A stretch of DNA of 30,862 nt from a virus: positions 1 to 30,862 of the IMG/VR virus record IMGVR_UViG_3300030117_001087. One strand, given 5' to 3'. Below the pieces are notes generated by a model. That model had not been told where the DNA came from. It made no database searches and worked only from the letters and a program-made list of their open reading frames with translations. The stretch's first letter is position 1, and every line of letters begins with the position of its first letter. This document shows, piece after piece, positions 23,705-30,152 of this stretch. The position numbers were made by a program, and so were the translations under genes.

Positions 23705-25359
23705 TATAGCTCCTCTTCAGTTAATGGTTCTGGTTTCGTGTAGTAGATGCCATCTCTATCTCGGAGATACCACTCTTCATCATGGTCATCCAGTGCTTGC
23801 TTACACACCTTCTCACCGTCCTCAGTTCTACACATCTCGTCATTGGGATACCACTCGCTAGTCCAATCACACTCAAAGTAATCAGCCTCAAGAGTAATCG
23901 GGTCACACCAGATATCTTGTGACTCAATGTATACAGCACTATCGTTATCCCAATACTCACCGTCAGTCTCACAGTAGATAAAGTCATCACCGTACTCGAT
24001 GACACTGGTAGCAACCATCTCAGTATAGCTGTAACCACTACTACCCATAATATATACTGTAGTAGTATCATCTCTGTGTACATCACAATCTGCATACTCA
24101 CAGTAGATATGCTCTTCATAGTAACAGGACTCACAGTAGTATTCCTCTGTAGTTTCTGAGAAGTAGTACTGATCTTCGCAAAGACCCTCTTCACAACGGT
24201 GGCAGTGATACTCATGTCCACCAAGTATACCGCTGTAGTTACTGGCATCAATCTCACCGTAACTATCTACAACAAGATACTCACCGTCATCAGTCAAATG
24301 TTGTGGACATATGTCTAGGTAAGGTGCAATGAAACCCTCACCGTCAGGGTTAGGTATCCTGCACAGTCTAGCACCAGACCAGTCAGAACTACCTGCCTGT
24401 ACTGCATTCATAACATCAGTCAGGTGATTGTTAATCATGTCAATAGACTGCTCGGATACACCATATATCGGGCCAGCTTGGGGTGCACTATTATTAGTAG
24501 TATTGATAGCAACCACACACCTACTACACACTAGACCGTCTTGATCTAGTACATAGATGATCTTGAAGTCACCACTGGCATAAGCCTCGGCAGGATGTTG
24601 AGGTAGGTTAGAGAACTCATACCGCATACAGCTGTGAGCCATGTGCTTTCTCTTGTAGGTAGTCTGCACGTTCTCACTATTAGACTGCTCACCAGAGTAT
24701 GCAAGTGCAAACTCTTTTGGGTCTTCCGATACATGAAGCCCAAGCTCACGGGGTGCAAACTTCTGTAGGTATGCATCAGTAATCTCATTGAGTGTGTTGT
24801 GATCGAACTCAGGAAACATAAGCTTGATAGCACGAGCAGGTCGCATAGCAGTCTCACGATCATCATCCAAATCCTTGTGCGATTTGTACAAGGTGATCTT
24901 ACCTGTGTACCGCTGTGAACGTCTACAGTTAAATGCTCGCAACCTATACTTAGGTTTGAACTTATCACTGGTAAACAACTTACCATCTTTCTTATGATGA
25001 GATATGTCGATACCATTGATAATGTTCAGAAACCAATCTTGTATAGTGTGGTCACTAACATTAAACAATGCACCATCATAGTCACCCCATGCACGAAGCA
25101 CAGGGTCAGACTCATTAGGATCTTCACGATACTGCTTCTTGACTACGAAACCATACTTCTCAGGTGTAACCAAGTAATACATACTACCATCAGATAGCTG
25201 TACATTACCGCCAACGAGTGTGGGTTTACCATTGTCACTACCCCACATAAGATTATCAAACAGGTGTGGTTGATATGGTACAAGCTTGTCACATATATCA
25301 TCACCATAATGGTTTCTGATCTCATCAGTATTTACTGGAACGAGTGTGTAATTTGCCAT
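23704..25359 (-). CDS. Large Cys-rich protein with zinc-ribbon-like C-terminus
   Basis: 551 aa from ATG 25359 (MANYTLVPVN), which has GGAGGT 6 bases upstream; a longer start at 25386 overlaps the neighbour. The N-terminal 350 residues contain conserved-looking phage segments (KYRLRAFNCRRSQRYTGK near 137-154; HPAEAYASGDFKIIYV near 255-270). The C-terminal 170 residues carry CxxC at 386/389 and 409/412, C420-x4-C425 and Cys 463, 485, 497, 510 and 519, with many Tyr, Asp and Glu, suggesting serial zinc-binding modules. I know similar phage proteins but no function. It overlaps the metallopeptidase start by one base. Confidence 0.7.
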   Translation of the reverse strand: MANYTLVPVNTDEIRNHYGDDICDKLVPYQPHLFDNLMWGSDNGKPTLVGGNVQLSDGSMYYLVTPEKYGFVVKKQYREDPNESDPVLRAWGDYDGALFNVSDHTIQDWFLNIINGIDISHHKKDGKLFTSDKFKPKYRLRAFNCRRSQRYTGKITLYKSHKDLDDDRETAMRPARAIKLMFPEFDHNTLNEITDAYLQKFAPRELGLHVSEDPKEFALAYSGEQSNSENVQTTYKRKHMAHSCMRYEFSNLPQHPAEAYASGDFKIIYVLDQDGLVCSRCVVAINTTNNSAPQAGPIYGVSEQSIDMINNHLTDVMNAVQAGSSDWSGARLCRIPNPDGEGFIAPYLDICPQHLTDDGEYLVVDSYGEIDASNYSGILGGHEYHCHRCEEGLCEDQYYFSETTEEYYCESCYYEEHIYCEYADCDVHRDDTTTVYIMGSSGYSYTEMVATSVIEYGDDFIYCETDGEYWDNDSAVYIESQDIWCDPITLEADYFECDWTSEWYPNDEMCRTEDGEKVCKQALDDHDEEWYLRDRDGIYYTKPEPLTEEEL

Positions 25360-25360
25360 A

Positions 25361-25852
25361 TTAAGACCTCCAATCTGGCTCCTCACCCCAACGCCATGTC
25401 AAGGTGATGTTACGTTCTTTCCAACGATCATTCATATACATTCGATATGCTTGATGCACATCATCTATATCTGAATAATCAACTCCACGTTCTAAATTCC
25501 TAGCACAGTTTGCAAACGGTGTCAAGTACTCATCTGGAAAATCTCCATCATCTACATACTTTTGGAACTCAGGTATCAGTCTGGCAGACTTGTGGTCTCC
25601 AGATTTCTGATTGTATAGCCAACTCATGTGGTGTAGTAGCCACTGGAAGTTAGCACGAGACTGTCTTGCCCACTTACTGCATGGGTGATTTAGGTATGCA
25701 GTTTTGTAGACTTCAAGTGTAGTGTCAGGACACAAAGCCCTCACTGCGGTGGACAACATTTGTGCAGACTCAAGTATCATCTTGTTCTTACGAATGTCAT
25801 CCAACCACAGAGCTGACCGCATCGGACACTTGTCAAATGCAAATATATTCAT
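25361..25852 (-). CDS. Conserved phage protein, possibly DNA-glycosylase-related
   Basis: 163 aa. MNIFAFDKCPMRSALWLDDI, then KMILESAQMLSTAVR (24-38) and NHPCSKWARQSRANFQWL (55-72) match a phage family sometimes annotated as pyrimidine-dimer glycosylase-like. I recall the family pattern but cannot confirm activity. It is all-alpha, with Trp-rich segments. GGAGG lies 4 bases before the ATG, which overlaps the upstream stop (TAATG). Confidence 0.6.
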   Translation of the reverse strand: MNIFAFDKCPMRSALWLDDIRKNKMILESAQMLSTAVRALCPDTTLEVYKTAYLNHPCSKWARQSRANFQWLLHHMSWLYNQKSGDHKSARLIPEFQKYVDDGDFPDEYLTPFANCARNLERGVDYSDIDDVHQAYRMYMNDRWKERNITLTWRWGEEPDWRS

Positions 25853-26220
25853 TAGTCCTCCATCGTTTTAATAGCATCAGCTATATCCATTAGCTTACCT
25901 TTTAGCCACAGATTATCCATGTCCTTGTTCATAAGTTTAACTCTCAAGTTAGTCAACTCATCTAGTAGGAATGCATTATCCTTTTTCGTAACCATCCACT
26001 CCCTTTGCTCACGTTTCTTCAAGGCAGGTTGCATAGCTTCAGCATACATATGACGAGAACGATGCTTGTTATTATAACCTAAAACCACACGCCATCTACC
26101 TATAGACCTTCTGTCTACACCATATTTGGCTTGTGTTTCCACACCAGTATGATGCGTGTAGTATTGACACACCTCATGCTTGAATGAGTTTGGGTAACGA
26201 TGTTGTTTAGAATTTGCCAT
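25852..26220 (-). CDS. HTH DNA-binding protein with coiled coil
   Basis: 122 aa, basic. Residues about 9-46 (RYPNSFKHEVCQYYTHHT..., GVDRRSIGRWRVVLGY) look like a transposase- or homeodomain-type helix-turn-helix. A basic linker and a leucine-containing helix (DNAFLLDELTNLRVKLMNK, 82-99) follow, which could dimerise. It is the best candidate in this window for a phage transcription factor acting on the operator arrays, but this is inference. GGAG lies 8 bases upstream. Confidence 0.6.
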   Translation of the reverse strand: MANSKQHRYPNSFKHEVCQYYTHHTGVETQAKYGVDRRSIGRWRVVLGYNNKHRSRHMYAEAMQPALKKREQREWMVTKKDNAFLLDELTNLRVKLMNKDMDNLWLKGKLMDIADAIKTMED

Positions 26221-26249
26221 GTTTATATCTCCTCACATGAACGGTTGAA

Positions 26250-26465
26250 TTATGCATTGCTTACAATGCGACTGATTAGATTGGTTACATCCTTGATCTC
26301 ACCACTAGGCATATGTAGTTTAAAACCCATATCAGTATGACCAAAGTCCTCATCATCTTTTTGCAGACGATACACTATTTCATTGAGGCTAGTGCCCTCC
26401 TCATAGATAGGCATGAAACCACCATCAGTTTCATACCAACCTTCCAGTATAACTTTATGTGTCAT
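26250..26465 (-). CDS. Small hypothetical protein (71 aa)
   Basis: Begins MTHKVILEGWYETDGGFMPI; a small acidic beta-type protein. Its 5' end overlaps the 37-aa gene upstream by 11 bases. No family recognised. A 29-base gap follows before the HTH gene. Confidence 0.55.
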   Translation of the reverse strand: MTHKVILEGWYETDGGFMPIYEEGTSLNEIVYRLQKDDEDFGHTDMGFKLHMPSGEIKDVTNLISRIVSNA

Positions 26466-26568
26466 CTTTCATCATCCCTTCACATATTCTACGATAACTT
26501 GTTATAATTACAACACGCCCATTATCATCATAAAGGACGTACTTCTTGCCACTCTTTACTATTCTCAT
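26455..26568 (-). CDS. Tiny basic protein (37 aa)
   Basis: MRIVKSGKKYVLYDDNGRVV followed by a short basic/acidic tail; looks like a single small beta sheet. A purine-rich AAGGTGG lies 5 bases before the ATG, the ATG overlaps the upstream stop (ATGA) and the gene overlaps the next by 11 bases. No homology recognised. Confidence 0.5.
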   Translation of the reverse strand: MRIVKSGKKYVLYDDNGRVVIITSYRRICEGMMKDDT

Positions 26569-26807
26569 ATATCCACCTTTACATCTGGAACAGTGGGAGT
26601 TTCCCACACATCTACTTTGAACTCAGGTTCAGGGTAAAGAGAACGCATCTCACTTACCAAGTCAGTTAAATTTTCCCTGTCGTTCCACTCATCTTTAGGC
26701 ATTAATAGTGTGTTAATCCTAAAGTAAAAAGCATAGGTATACTCGTCCATACCTACACGCCACCTACGTTGTAGTGTGCGCCTAGACACATTTATTCTAT
26801 AACTCAT
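26565..26807 (-). CDS. Small hypothetical protein (80 aa)
   Basis: Start at 26807 (MSYRINVSRRTLQRRW) preferred: GGAGGT lies 10 bases upstream and the ATG follows the previous stop by one base; an ATG at 26825 lacks a ribosome-binding site. The N-terminal 20 residues are strongly basic, the rest acidic. Could bind nucleic acid, but no fold is recognised. Confidence 0.55.
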   Translation of the reverse strand: MSYRINVSRRTLQRRWRVGMDEYTYAFYFRINTLLMPKDEWNDRENLTDLVSEMRSLYPEPEFKVDVWETPTVPDVKVDI

Positions 26808-26808
26808 A

Positions 26809-27012
26809 TTACATTTCACCTCCATGATTAGACACTACAGCTCTTAGAAAGCTAACTCCTGCGTTCACATCACAACCTATACCATAGGCTTTATCAATGC
26901 TCACATCATCACTATACAATAGGTCTATCATTTTACCATCTAATGGACAAGATACGAACCCATATTTAGCAAACATATTTATTATTTTATTTTTGTAATC
27001 CAGAAAATTCAT
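26809..27012 (-). CDS. Small hypothetical protein (67 aa)
   Basis: MNFLDYKNKIINMFAKYGFV at the start, two Cys (22 and 47), alpha/beta pattern. It begins one base after the stop of the 51-aa gene. The last codons GGAGGTG supply the ribosome-binding site of the next gene. No function recognised. Confidence 0.55.
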   Translation of the reverse strand: MNFLDYKNKIINMFAKYGFVSCPLDGKMIDLLYSDDVSIDKAYGIGCDVNAGVSFLRAVVSNHGGEM

Positions 27013-27013
27013 A

Positions 27014-27169
27014 TCACACCTCTATCTTTATGGTTTCAATAATTACATTACACTTAGTATCTTGGATAGCTTCAGCTTTCGAATCTATAGCTTCCCAAAT
27101 ACAATGGTGGTCTGAGTATACCCATGCACCATGACCAGAATTAGTTACAATTACTACATATAAATCCAT
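27014..27169 (-). CDS. Small hypothetical protein (51 aa)
   Basis: MDLYVVIVTNSGHGAWVYSD, then HHCIWEAIDSKAEAIQD. A beta-alpha-beta pattern with several His; it resembles the small phage proteins with a YVV/WEA pattern but no family is named. AGAGGT lies 5 bases before the ATG. Confidence 0.55.
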   Translation of the reverse strand: MDLYVVIVTNSGHGAWVYSDHHCIWEAIDSKAEAIQDTKCNVIIETIKIEV

Positions 27170-27172
27170 ACT

Positions 27173-27331
27173 TTACCTCTCTATTTCAAAACATAAACTA
27201 GTCACATTTTCCCTAGTGACTGGAACAAAATAAGACGCACCATTAGCGTCAGTTTTCACAAGGTATTTCACGCCATCAAAGGTTACAAAGTAACCAAAGG
27301 ACGCACCATACCTGTCCAGAAATTTATCCAT
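27173..27331 (-). CDS. Small hypothetical protein (52 aa)
   Basis: MDKFLDRYGASFGYFVTFDG followed by another beta-rich half ending FEIER. GAGGAG lies 6 bases before the ATG, inside the end of the upstream gene. Likely a small beta-rich domain. Function unknown. Confidence 0.55.
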   Translation of the reverse strand: MDKFLDRYGASFGYFVTFDGVKYLVKTDANGASYFVPVTRENVTSLCFEIER

Positions 27332-27334
27332 ACA

Positions 27335-27574
27335 TTACTCCTCTATTGATGTCCAAACTAGATTTATCCAATCCACCGGAATAGTTTGACCGTTGTATCG
27401 ACATTTAGATCGTACTTCAACAGTGCCTATGTCACCATGAAATTGAGGGCAAGTAGCCTTAACAATTTTGATATCATAATGACTATCTACTATGTCACCA
27501 TAATTGATAGACTTAGAGTTAAAATAACCCATAAGTCTAAAAACTTCACCATCATTATTTTTTTGTTCAATCAT
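27335..27574 (-). CDS. Small hypothetical protein (79 aa)
   Basis: MIEQKNNDGEVFRLMGYFNS; the middle (IKIVKATCPQFHGDIGTVEV) suggests a beta-barrel-like fold. AGAGAGGTG lies 5 bases before the ATG. Several genes in this unit share the AGAGAGGT ribosome-binding sequence, which suggests similar translation rates. No function recognised. Confidence 0.55.
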   Translation of the reverse strand: MIEQKNNDGEVFRLMGYFNSKSINYGDIVDSHYDIKIVKATCPQFHGDIGTVEVRSKCRYNGQTIPVDWINLVWTSIEE

Positions 27575-27577
27575 ATA

Positions 27578-27934
27578 TCACCTCTCTATATAAACGTGTG
27601 GTCTATTGTTTTCATCTAAAATTAATATGGCATACTCTGCATTATATATCGGCTCATGAGTGTCCACATCATAAAAATACCCGTACTTGTACGGATCATA
27701 TTTAACTTTTCTTAGCCCATTAGTGTTGGGTTGTGCGTCCAAAGTTTTCATTTCACCTTTTAAAAAGGCATGGACATTTTTCTGCTTGTCTCTAAGCACA
27801 GCTGCCCTACCACCTGCTCGTACTACAAAAATTGGACGTTCCACTTTTACAGTTTTTGCATAGGATACCGGCACACTTTTTGCACGGATAGAGTATATCC
27901 TTTTGTTAATATTATAATAAATTTCTCTAATCAT
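27578..27934 (-). CDS. Basic hypothetical protein (118 aa)
   Basis: Strongly basic with Tyr-rich segments: MIREIYYNINKRIYSIRAKS and VVRAGGRAAVLRDKQKNVHA. Probably binds nucleic acid or sits in a complex; no family is recognised. AGAGAGGTG lies 6 bases upstream. It is the first gene after the regulatory gap at 27935-28081. Confidence 0.6.
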   Translation of the reverse strand: MIREIYYNINKRIYSIRAKSVPVSYAKTVKVERPIFVVRAGGRAAVLRDKQKNVHAFLKGEMKTLDAQPNTNGLRKVKYDPYKYGYFYDVDTHEPIYNAEYAILILDENNRPHVYIER

Positions 27935-28081
27935 TCTACACCTCTCTATTGATTAGACACAATTTTAGTGTCTGGATTTTATGTCCAGTCACAATTATAT
28001 CGTACTTTTTCTAAGTAGATATAATACTAAGCCATCACAAATTATGCAATGGCTCAGGTTATATTTACTTTAAGTTATTAA
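27935..28081 (-). promoter_or_regulatory. Leftward promoter/leader with three hairpins
   Basis: On the minus strand AACTTAAAGTA (28076-28066) is followed two bases later by TATAAC (28063-28058), and a TATAAT lies at 27999-27994. Three hairpins are visible: AGCCAT/ATGGCT (28030-28054), TGGA/TCCA (27973-27987) and GACAC/GTGTC (27956-27972). No clear -35. Likely a promoter plus structured 5' leader for the small-gene unit. Confidence 0.5.
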
Positions 28082-28573
28082 TTAAGCAGCTTTTTTCTTG
28101 CTCACTGTTGCTCTTTGAGCTTGTAATGCTGCAATCATAGCTTCTAATTGATCTGGTCTAGCCGTTGCCATGCGAGCAGCCCATGCCGCTGGATCAAAAG
28201 CTTTAGGCTCAGTATCAGTTGAAAAAGCCTTTTTCCAATTACTACCCCTCATAGACACTTGACCTGATACCTCGGATAAAGTTTTAACAGCACTATTAGA
28301 TAGCGTTGCATCCTTAATCTTAATGGAAATAACTTTACCATTTTTCGTTTTAATCTTTGCACCTATCCAAATTTTACCGGTTGTTACTCTAAGTTGACTA
28401 GTCAATGCTGTATCACATCTATTGATTGAGGCGTTCATGGCTTTAACTAGTGGGGTAGTGTCACCGGTTTTGATAACATGATCCACAATAGATTTATAAT
28501 AGACGCCTAAGTTGATACCGTTACCGATATTGTTTGAAAAATTCTTTACTACGTTTTCAATAATTGAAGTCAT
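28082..28573 (-). CDS. Conserved hypothetical protein, basic C-terminus (163 aa)
   Basis: MTSIIENVVKNFSNNIGNGI; helical N-terminus, then a beta-rich middle (GKIWIGAKIKTKNGKVISIKIKD split across residues 66-88) and a C-terminal Ala-rich helix ending in SKKKAA. The basic tail and leading position in the leftward unit suggest an abundant early DNA- or RNA-binding protein. AGAGAGGA lies 8 bases before the ATG. No domain recognised. Confidence 0.6.
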   Translation of the reverse strand: MTSIIENVVKNFSNNIGNGINLGVYYKSIVDHVIKTGDTTPLVKAMNASINRCDTALTSQLRVTTGKIWIGAKIKTKNGKVISIKIKDATLSNSAVKTLSEVSGQVSMRGSNWKKAFSTDTEPKAFDPAAWAARMATARPDQLEAMIAALQAQRATVSKKKAA

Positions 28574-28756
28574 TTTTTTAATCCTCTCTATAAAATTAAT
28601 GACAAACGATTTTTACCAAAGCAAAAACCATAATAGGCACAAGATAAATTATCTCATGCCTACAAGCTTTTCACTTTACTTACTTTTGAGCGGTTATGCG
28701 TACTATTAAACCCTTGCTAATAGGTTTTAATAAACTAGCCACTTGCCATAAAATAT

Positions 28757-28814
28757 TTTGATAAAATCAACGGAGGCCAAGAAGTGAATTGACCGTGACC
28801 TTTGATAAAATCAA
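28757..28814. repeat. Two copies of TTTGATAAAATCAA
   Basis: The 14-mer occurs at 28757-28770 and 28801-28814, start to start 44 bases. Each copy is a dyad (TTGAT-AAA-ATCAA). The spacing is about four helical turns. It could bind a dimeric protein or form small hairpins. Similar half-sites to FNR boxes but with a 3-base, not 4-base, centre. Confidence 0.6.
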
Positions 28815-29180
28815 ACGTTATAATCTTATAGCGCATTGCTAATTAACACTATATCTCTTTTTCATTTTCGGGTTTTGCATTTGCTACCCGTTACCCCTTC
28901 TACACGAGACCCCAAGTAATAATCACTTACTACCTAGTAATCCGTTACTAACTTCTATTTATCTCTGAGCTTCCTAAAACTGCTTTCGCTTTTTGAGACT
29001 ATCCCCTGACTGTATGTTTAAGAATACACTTATTGAACATCTATCAATTTTGGGAAGCGTCAACTTGCCCTAGTCATTAACTAGGTAGTAAAGGCTAAAC
29101 TCTAAAATACTTATTCTAAACCGTTAGGAAGTTTACTCTTTGGAAGTAAACTGAATAAGAAAGTATTTCCGCTAGTTATC

Positions 29181-29208
29181 GGTAAATGATCCGTTACCAT
29201 AAGATCAT
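29181..29208. other. Possible H-type pseudoknot
   Basis: GGTAA (29181-29185) pairs with TTACC (29194-29198), and ATGATC in its loop (29186-29191) pairs with GATCAT (29203-29208). The crossing arrangement is that of an H-type pseudoknot and holds on either strand. Short stems, so it needs testing by probing or covariation. Confidence 0.4.
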
Positions 29209-29226
29209 GTTGTTTTAATGATATGG

Positions 29227-29316
29227 AAAAAACTACCCTTAGTAATACGCCAACAACAAAGCGTCTAAGCTTTATAACATAGTGATAAGCATTGCCTATC
29301 GGTTATGGTAGTTTTT
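29227..29316. other. Possible three-way-junction RNA element
   Basis: A perfect 10-bp outer stem AAAAACTACC (29228-29237) / GGTAGTTTTT (29307-29316) encloses CTTAG...ACGC / GCGT CTAAG (29238-29269) and GCTT(T)AT / ATAAGC (29269-29290). This is the longest perfect stem in the noncoding region. Confidence 0.45.
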
Positions 29317-29345
29317 AAATTTCAAATAACGTTGGAGGGTCTAAA

Positions 29346-29383
29346 CTCTGAAAATCTCACTCCGAAAATCAGCTCCTAAAATC
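29346..29383. repeat. Three degenerate tandem repeats CTCYGAAAATC
   Basis: CTCTGAAAATC (29346-29356), CTCCGAAAATC (29360-29370) and CTCCTAAAATC (29373-29383), period 13-14. They follow the three-way-junction element. Their role is unknown; protein-binding iterons or linker RNA are possible. Confidence 0.55.
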
Positions 29384-29477
29384 TCCCTAAACTATCTCAC
29401 AAATAATGGCAAGCAAATAATTCAATTTTTTTTCGAGATTAAATTGGTGGTTAAATTGAGGGTTTTATCAGCAGCTT

Positions 29478-29494
29478 AAAAAAAAATTTTTTTT
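29478..29494. other. A9T8 tract, possible bent or melting DNA
   Basis: Nine A followed by eight T, next to GTATACATATG. Such tracts bend DNA or melt easily and are common at promoters and replication origins. No further origin signature is proven, though GAACAAAAGTA repeats lie 29 bases away. Confidence 0.45.
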
Positions 29495-29522
29495 GTATAC
29501 ATATGTGCAGAGACTGGACAAA

Positions 29523-29544
29523 AGAACAAAAGTAGAACAAAAGT
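29523..29544. repeat. Tandem 11-mer AGAACAAAAGT
   Basis: Two exact adjacent copies at 29523-29533 and 29534-29544, with a partial third (GGACAAAA) before them. The 11-base period places copies on the same face of the helix. Confidence 0.6.
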
Positions 29545-29554
29545 AGGGCGATTG

Positions 29555-29674
29555 ATGAACAGTATTTTGCGGGTACTCAACCTTATAAAAAAGCCTTCAC
29601 CCTACTCAGTGAGGCTTAAAATGGCTCTAAACGTTTTGTTATCTTTATGTTTACTATTTGTTCTACTAATTTAG
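29555..29674 (+). CDS. Possible 39-aa hydrophobic peptide
   Basis: MNSILRVLNLIKKPSPYSVR continues into a hydrophobic C-terminal half (MALNVLLSLCLLFVLLI). AGGG lies 6 bases before the ATG. A basic amphipathic start plus a short membrane helix is the look of type I toxin or small lysis peptides. The sequence also contains the leftward terminator hairpin, so the frame may be accidental. No homology recognised. Confidence 0.35.
   Translation: MNSILRVLNLIKKPSPYSVRLKMALNVLLSLCLLFVLLI
29587..29617 (-). terminator. Leftward intrinsic terminator
   Basis: On the minus strand AAGCCTCAC-TGAGTAGG-GTGAAGGCTT forms a 9-bp stem with one bulged base, followed by a T-run (six T including the stem end). It would stop leftward transcripts coming from the operator region before they enter the structured region. 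Confidence 0.65.
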
Positions 29675-29746
29675 TTTAAGGTTAAATTACTTTTGAAATA
29701 TAGTTTAACGTTAAACTACTTTATATATTTTCGTTTAGAGTTAAAC
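29674..29746. promoter_or_regulatory. Operator array 1: three GTTTAACGTTAAAC-type dyads
   Basis: GTTTAAGGTTAAAT (29674-29687), GTTTAACGTTAAAC (29703-29716, perfect 14-bp palindrome) and GTTTAGAGTTAAAC (29733-29746), start to start 29 and 30 bases. Regular spacing near three helical turns suggests cooperative binding of a dimeric regulator. Confidence 0.65.
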
Positions 29747-29758
29747 AAAATGTAGAAC

Positions 29759-29840
29759 GTGATCACAAAACTAGGGGTATATTAAAATGTGATCACAAAT
29801 TTATAGTCGTACATGATTTAATGCTTTTTGTGATCACAAA
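29759..29840. promoter_or_regulatory. Operator array 2: three GTGATCACAAA sites
   Basis: The exact 11-mer GTGATCACAAA occurs at 29759-29769, 29789-29799 and 29830-29840, start to start 30 and 41 bases, all in the same orientation. The core GTGATCAC is a perfect palindrome centred on GATC, a site that Dam-type enzymes can methylate. Confidence 0.7.
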
Positions 29841-29847
29841 TTCAAAA

Positions 29848-29883
29848 TGTTATATTATAACAGTGTGATATTGGTATTCTTAA
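29848..29883 (-). promoter_or_regulatory. Possible leftward promoter with palindrome
   Basis: On the minus strand TTAAGA (29883-29878), 18 bases, then TATAAT (29859-29854). The -10 lies inside the 7-1-7 palindrome TGTTATATTATAACA (29848-29862). Transcripts would run through both operator arrays to the terminator near 29.6 kb. Confidence 0.4.
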
Positions 29884-29963
29884 TAGTATATTGTGTAAAA
29901 TACTTAATAAATACAGTATGTTAAACGAAAAAGAGATACTTTTTTTATCTTTTGACCTAGTGT

Positions 29964-29990
29964 TATGTTATAACATAGCATACCGGTATG
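29964..29990. repeat. Adjacent palindromes TATGTTATAACATA and CATACCGGTATG
   Basis: A perfect 14-bp palindrome (29964-29977) and a perfect 12-bp palindrome (29979-29990) lie one base apart. GGGTA...TACCC follows at 29999-30023. The stretch from here to 30152 holds no convincing gene; it includes near-repeats CAATTTGTGTAT and CAAATTGTGTAT around 30090-30131. Confidence 0.5.
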
Positions 29991-30152
29991 GGACACTGGG
30001 GGTACCTACGTATATATATACCCAGAATGACAGAAATTAGGAAAATTAGGTTGTTAACCACTTTGTTTTAAACTTGTTACAATTGAAACAATTTGTGTAT
30101 AGACTGTAATATGTTGTAACAAATTGTGTATTGGTGTTACATAAATTAATAC

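Larger units (their letters stand above)
28590..29450. ncRNA. Candidate large structured noncoding RNA region
   Basis: About 860 bases without a convincing ORF but with many local inverted repeats: TAGGCA/TGCCTA with inner AGATAA/TTATCT (28634-28662), CGGGT/ACCCG (28869-28890), TAGTAA-TCCG-TTACTA (28935-28950), CCTAGT/ACTAGG (29069-29085), GTTTACT/AGTAAAC (29131-29151) inside AAATACTT..AAGTATTT (29105-29168), and a possible pseudoknot and three-way junction listed separately. An octamer pair (28814-28821 with 29326-29333) could close the domain. The strand of transcription cannot be decided. Large ornate RNAs such as GOLLD and ROOL occur in phages; membership here is untested. Confidence 0.4.

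Noticed and set aside
23721-24257. Minus-strand frame of 178 codons, and a similar 156-codon frame at 24546-25016
   Set aside because: Both are out-of-frame shadows of the 551-aa Cys-rich gene, explained by its codon composition; no start signals.
28512-28709. 65-codon + strand frame
   Set aside because: Antisense to the start of the 163-aa gene, no ribosome-binding site, hydrophobic composition expected from AT-rich DNA.
29759-29840. GTGATCACAAA sites as CRP boxes
   Set aside because: The CRP box TGTGA-N6-TCACA needs a six-base centre; here the halves are fused with no spacer.
29918-30040. 40-codon + strand frame beginning MLNEKEILFLSF
   Set aside because: No ribosome-binding site and it runs over several palindromes that explain the sequence better as regulatory DNA.
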